A stretch of DNA of 64,000 nt from Massilia sp. Bi118 (lineage in GTDB: Bacteria; Pseudomonadota; Gammaproteobacteria; Burkholderiales; Burkholderiaceae_D): NCBI RefSeq assembly GCF_918697865.1, contig NZ_CAKKMV010000015.1:91215-155214 (forward strand), written 5' to 3'. Of the stretch, positions 61,288 to 64,000 are shown in pieces. The notes beneath the pieces were generated by a model. That model was not told the DNA's origin, made no database searches, and worked only from the letters and a program-made list of their open reading frames with translations. Position 1 is the stretch's first letter. Every line of letters begins with the position of its first letter. The position numbers were made by a program, and so were the translations under genes.

Positions 61288-61860
61288 ATGTACACCAAAC
61301 TTGCAAAAGTACTGGCCGCGGCTGTCGGCGTCGTGGGCATGTCCTGCGCTCAGGCGACCGTGCTCGATTTCGAAAATGTCGCTAACATCAACAACTACCA
61401 GGGCTTTTCATTCAACAATGCGGGCGCGATCGTAGCCAGCGACTACCCTAGCTACCAGGGCGTCGCGCAGGGCCTGGTGTCGGGCACCCACGTCGGCTTC
61501 AATCCGACCTTCGGCACCACCTCGTTCAGCTCGGCGACCAGCTTTGCATTCAATAGCGGCTATTTCACCTCATTCGACGGCAGCGGCACGCCGCTGGTGA
61601 TTTCGGCCTACCTGAATGGCGCGCTTCTTGGCTCGCAAACCTTCCAGATCACCGACCAGCACTACACGCTGATCAATTTGAACCAGAGCCTGTTCGGCAA
61701 TGTCACTTCCGTCAGTTTTACCAACGATCCAAATGCCGTGGTATTCGACGACCTGACCGTGAATGCGTCCGCGGTGCCAGAACCAGGTTCGCTGGCGCTG
61801 CTGGGAATCGCCATGGCCGGCCTGCTTGGCGCCGGACGCCGGAAACACAAGAGCGCGTAA
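61288..61860 (+). CDS. PEP-CTERM sorting-domain protein
   Basis: A 190-residue exported protein: signal peptide MYTKLAKVLAAAVGVVGMSCAQA, Asn/Ser/Phe-rich beta-type middle, and PEP-CTERM signal VPEPGSLALLGIAMAGLLG followed by RRKHKSA. AGGGA precedes the ATG. A jellyroll-like sequence (LDFENVANINNYQGFSFNNAG) resembles secreted PEP-CTERM proteins with unknown role in biofilm matrix. Together with the gene at 1086, it shares a sigma-54 promoter. Confidence 0.92.
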   Translation: MYTKLAKVLAAAVGVVGMSCAQATVLDFENVANINNYQGFSFNNAGAIVASDYPSYQGVAQGLVSGTHVGFNPTFGTTSFSSATSFAFNSGYFTSFDGSGTPLVISAYLNGALLGSQTFQITDQHYTLINLNQSLFGNVTSVSFTNDPNAVVFDDLTVNASAVPEPGSLALLGIAMAGLLGAGRRKHKSA

Positions 61861-61887
61861 CAAGCTTGCCGTCGACCCGGCCGGTCG

Positions 61888-62757
61888 ATGCTGTCATCGA
61901 TACGCGATTTGATGCGGCCGCCCGCCGGCATGGAGTTCGACTTCAGCCAGCCGGCGGGCGAGCCGGCGCTGACGCCGGCGGATGGCGTTTCATGGCGCGT
62001 GTTTGCGAATCCGGTGTCCCTGTTCGTGGGCGAGGTGGCGGCGGTGCTGCTGGAGCTGGCCGAGCCCTCGGTGCGTTCCGGCGTCTGGGACCACAGCGGC
62101 TTCCGGCACGATCCGGTGAGGCGCCTCCGGCGTACCGGCTTTGCAGCGATGATGACGGTGTATGGGCCGCGCTCGGCCGCGGAGAAGATGATCGCGCAGG
62201 TGGTGCAGATGCATGGGCGCGTATCCGGCACGACGCCTGACGGCCTGCCGTATCGGGCCGACGATCCGCGGCTGCTGGATTGGGTGCATGCGACCGCGAG
62301 CTTCGGGTTCACCGAGGCCTATCACCGTTATGTGCGGCCTTTGTCGGCGGCTGAAAAGGATGCGGCGTTTGCCGAGGGCCGGGCTTCTGCCCTGCTGTAT
62401 GGGGCGGTCGGCGCGCCGGCATCGTGGACCGCTTGGGAAGCGATGCTGGCTGCTGTTGCGCCCGGGCTGGAAGGGTCGGAGGTTCTGGCGGCGTTCTTGC
62501 GGATCATGGCCGAGGCGGCGATTGTGCCTGGGCCGATGCGGCCGCTTCAGCGTTTGCTGGTGCGGGCGGCGGTGGAGATGTCGCCGGAGCCGGTGCGTTC
62601 CTTGCCGCAGTTGCGTGGACTGGGGCTGCGGTTTGGGGAGGAAGCGCTGGTACGGGCGCTCGGGCGTGGGGCGACCTTGCTGCCGCTCGGGGATACGCCG
62701 CCGGTGCAGGCGGCGCGGCGACTACGTGCTCACCACTTGCAGCCACTGTCGTCATAG
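61888..62757 (+). CDS. MpaB/DUF2236 family oxygenase
   Basis: The 289-residue protein has the DUF2236 pattern: WRVFANPVSLFVGEVAAVLLELAEPSVRSGVWDHSGFRHDPVRRLRRTGFAAMMTVYG, then HGRVSGTTPDGLPYRADDPRLLDWVHATASFGFTEAYHRY. His and Asp in HGRVSG and DWVHAT are likely haem or metal ligands. MpaB enzymes cleave polyketide side chains; latex-clearing Lcp proteins share the fold. No signal peptide is evident. It ends 28 bp inside the convergent gene. Substrate unknown. Confidence 0.87.
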   Translation: MLSSIRDLMRPPAGMEFDFSQPAGEPALTPADGVSWRVFANPVSLFVGEVAAVLLELAEPSVRSGVWDHSGFRHDPVRRLRRTGFAAMMTVYGPRSAAEKMIAQVVQMHGRVSGTTPDGLPYRADDPRLLDWVHATASFGFTEAYHRYVRPLSAAEKDAAFAEGRASALLYGAVGAPASWTAWEAMLAAVAPGLEGSEVLAAFLRIMAEAAIVPGPMRPLQRLLVRAAVEMSPEPVRSLPQLRGLGLRFGEEALVRALGRGATLLPLGDTPPVQAARRLRAHHLQPLSS

Positions 62758-63383
62758 GCGTTTTTCGCCAGGTCCACCGCAAGCCCGATCACATTCGCCA
62801 ACAAGTTGGCACTTTCCGCACGCGCCTTCTGGCAATCGACACGGCGGGCGCGTTCGAGCGCGCCCACGATGGGAGCCTCGGGCTGCGCTTTGAGCACCGG
62901 CTTGCGGCCCGGGAGCGCCACCAGGCCCTTGCCGCTTTCGCGTGCGATCAGGCGCGCGGTGGCGCGTGCGGATGCCAGGTCGACGGTGGGCGCATTGGTT
63001 TCGCTGCCGGCAAGGTCGACGGCGTCGGCCGGGGTCGCAGGGGTGGCAGCCGCCGGCGGTTCAGATTCTTCGATCGTGGGCAGCGCTTGCCGTTGTAGCG
63101 CCGGTCCGCGCGACGGACGCAGCGGCAAAGGACTGGGGCGCGGCATGACCTTGTCCGGCAAGGGCGCCGGGGGCGGCGCTTGAGGGGCGACCGGCACCAG
63201 CCTGACCTCGATACGCTTGTCCGGGCCGGCGTCCAGGTCGGCCCGATGGGGAAGCCAGGCATGCCACAAACACACTGCGGCGATGGCGTGGGCCACCAGG
63301 CTGATACTCCAACCGAGCATGGGGCCGCGGGCATCGGGGCCTTTTGGCATGGCGGTTTGGTGCAGGCTGGCGGCTTGGTTCAT
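62730..63383 (-). CDS. TonB-like membrane-anchored protein, unknown function
   Basis: A 217-residue protein with one N-terminal helix (MLGWSISLVAHAIAAVCLWHAWL) and a Pro-rich linker (APPPAPLPDKVMPRPSPLPLRP), then a basic helical region with two Cys at the end (RRVDCQKARAESANLL; YDDSGCKW). The layout resembles the protein at 29329-30087, but the C-terminus is different. No TonB C-terminal domain is recognisable. Its tail overlaps the MpaB gene by 28 bp. Confidence 0.62.
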   Translation of the reverse strand: MNQAASLHQTAMPKGPDARGPMLGWSISLVAHAIAAVCLWHAWLPHRADLDAGPDKRIEVRLVPVAPQAPPPAPLPDKVMPRPSPLPLRPSRGPALQRQALPTIEESEPPAAATPATPADAVDLAGSETNAPTVDLASARATARLIARESGKGLVALPGRKPVLKAQPEAPIVGALERARRVDCQKARAESANLLANVIGLAVDLAKNAYDDSGCKW

Positions 63384-63659
63384 TTACCCATTTTAGCTTG
63401 GCAGCTGGATGGGAAAGCTCACCAACTGTCACGCTCGCTCGAGCCCCCATTAGTTGAGCGAGACCTGTACCGTCCACGTTCCAGCCGAATCTGCCCTCGC
63501 GCGCATGCGCTTGCATGGTTTGCAACTGGGACATTTTGTCCCGAGATATGGCAACTGCTTTTCAGTAGAATGTATTCAAACGTGCATGGGCGCAATGAAA
63601 ATTTCTAAGCGGATGCACGATAAATCGTCATAACTAACAGCCTGGAAATACGCAAAATC
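63384..63659. other. 276-bp intergenic region with palindromes
   Basis: No convincing coding frame. It holds CTCGCTC with GAGCGAG (7-bp arms, 15-base spacer, near 63431-63459) and the perfect palindrome GGGACA-TTT-TGTCCC (63528-63542). The latter is 118 bp upstream of the next gene and may be an operator or small hairpin. TAGAAT at 63564 is a possible -10. Confidence 0.4.
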
Positions 63660-63887
63660 ATGGATTGGTTTCCTATAGTCTTCGGTTCGATCAAGGCTCT
63701 CGTGCTAGGCACGGGTATGTTCTTCGCCATCAAGTGGCATTACGATCAAGGGCAGAAGGACAAAGACACAAAGATGGAGATGCGCGCGGTGCTGCGCGCG
63801 AGCGGCAAGGCGGCCGCAGTCTTCGTACTGACGCTGCTGGGCCTGGGACTTTTCACTTTTTACCTGATCAGGGTGCTCGGTATGTAA
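63660..63887 (+). CDS. Small membrane protein (75 aa), unknown function
   Basis: Two hydrophobic helices (PIVFGSIKALVLGTGMFFAI; GKAAAVFVLTLLGLGLFTFYLIRV) separated by a charged loop (KWHYDQGQKDKDTKMEMRAVLR). GGAAA is only a weak RBS. Codon use is coding-like and the stop is 5 bp from the end of the convergent kinase gene. No family recognised. Confidence 0.6.
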   Translation: MDWFPIVFGSIKALVLGTGMFFAIKWHYDQGQKDKDTKMEMRAVLRASGKAAAVFVLTLLGLGLFTFYLIRVLGM

Positions 63888-63892
63888 GGGGT

Positions 63893-64000
63893 TCAGGCTG
63901 CCTTTGCGCTCTCCTGCAAAGCCCGCAGAGGCAAATCCAGAATAAAAGCGGTCCCCTTCCCCTGTCCGCTCTCCACCCGAATCGCCCCCCCCAACAAAGT
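63893..64000 (-). CDS. Histidine kinase C-terminal end (partial)
   Basis: Thirty-five C-terminal codons read LLGGAIRVESGQGKGTAFIL then DLPLRALQESAKAA and a TGA. This is the last strand of a HATPase_c domain (G-G-x-I-x-V-x-S-x-x-G-x-G-T-x-F motif) of a sensor histidine kinase. The remainder lies beyond the window edge on the minus strand. Partner regulator not seen. Confidence 0.8.
   Translation of the reverse strand, partial: TLLGGAIRVESGQGKGTAFILDLPLRALQESAKAA

Overview
This is about 64 kb of GC-rich bacterial chromosome. Exosortase-sorted PEP-CTERM proteins with sigma-54 promoters, an aerobic 2-aminobenzoyl-CoA pathway, a Ku/LigD repair pair and many c-di-GMP enzymes fit a betaproteobacterium of the Burkholderiales, most likely Oxalobacteraceae near Massilia. 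That assignment is inferred from gene content and codon style, not from a marker gene. I saw no rRNA, tRNA or CRISPR array.

Layout. 0-1.7 kb: end of a cyanophycinase-like S51 peptidase, then a PEP-CTERM protein. 1.7-9.5 kb: a seven-gene minus-strand operon for anthranilate degradation through CoA thioesters (ligase, monooxygenase/reductase, SDR, MarR regulator, enoyl-CoA hydratase, acyl-CoA dehydrogenase, RidA), with a MarR-type palindrome over its promoter. 9.5-13 kb: TonB receptor, phosphatidylserine decarboxylase, GNAT. 13.3-16.4 kb: LysR regulator divergent from azoR and pirin. 17-19.3 kb: acyltransferase and aspartoacylase-like protein. 19.2-24 kb: a tightly overlapping envelope operon (epimerase, GT2, ArnT-like GT39, PAP2, lipid A N-terminal-domain protein) that looks like lipid A or polysaccharide uronic-acid decoration. 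24-32 kb: solute-binding protein, SugE, old yellow enzyme, a large M1 aminopeptidase and small hypothetical or housekeeping genes.

32.1-35.6 kb: a photoactive-yellow-protein-like PAS protein overlaps a PAS-GGDEF cyclase, which overlaps a PAS-GGDEF-EAL protein. This looks like a compact light or redox input to c-di-GMP. 35.7-44.3 kb: aldo/keto reductase, beta-helix lipoprotein, ArsC, acyltransferase, a DUF1302-like outer-membrane protein, SulP transporter and another GGDEF cyclase. 44.4-51.2 kb: stress-type SDR, Ku, a small membrane protein, a TnpB-type RNA-guided nuclease element inserted beside a truncated gene remnant, and LigD on the other strand. 51.2-56.2 kb: two divergent M28 peptidases, a Lys/Ala-rich secreted protein, a D-2-hydroxyacid dehydrogenase and a group III truncated haemoglobin. 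56.2-61.1 kb: tartrate operon ttuC-dctA-ttuD with a divergent LysR regulator. 61.2-64 kb: a second PEP-CTERM gene with a sigma-54 promoter, an MpaB-type oxygenase, a TonB-like protein, a small membrane protein and the 3' end of a histidine kinase.

Three convergent gene junctions (16.5, 35.7 and 37.9 kb) each hold a large inverted repeat. The loop sequences are related but the stem sequences are completely different. This family, the PYP/c-di-GMP cassette and the TnpB element between ku and ligD are the items most worth a second look.
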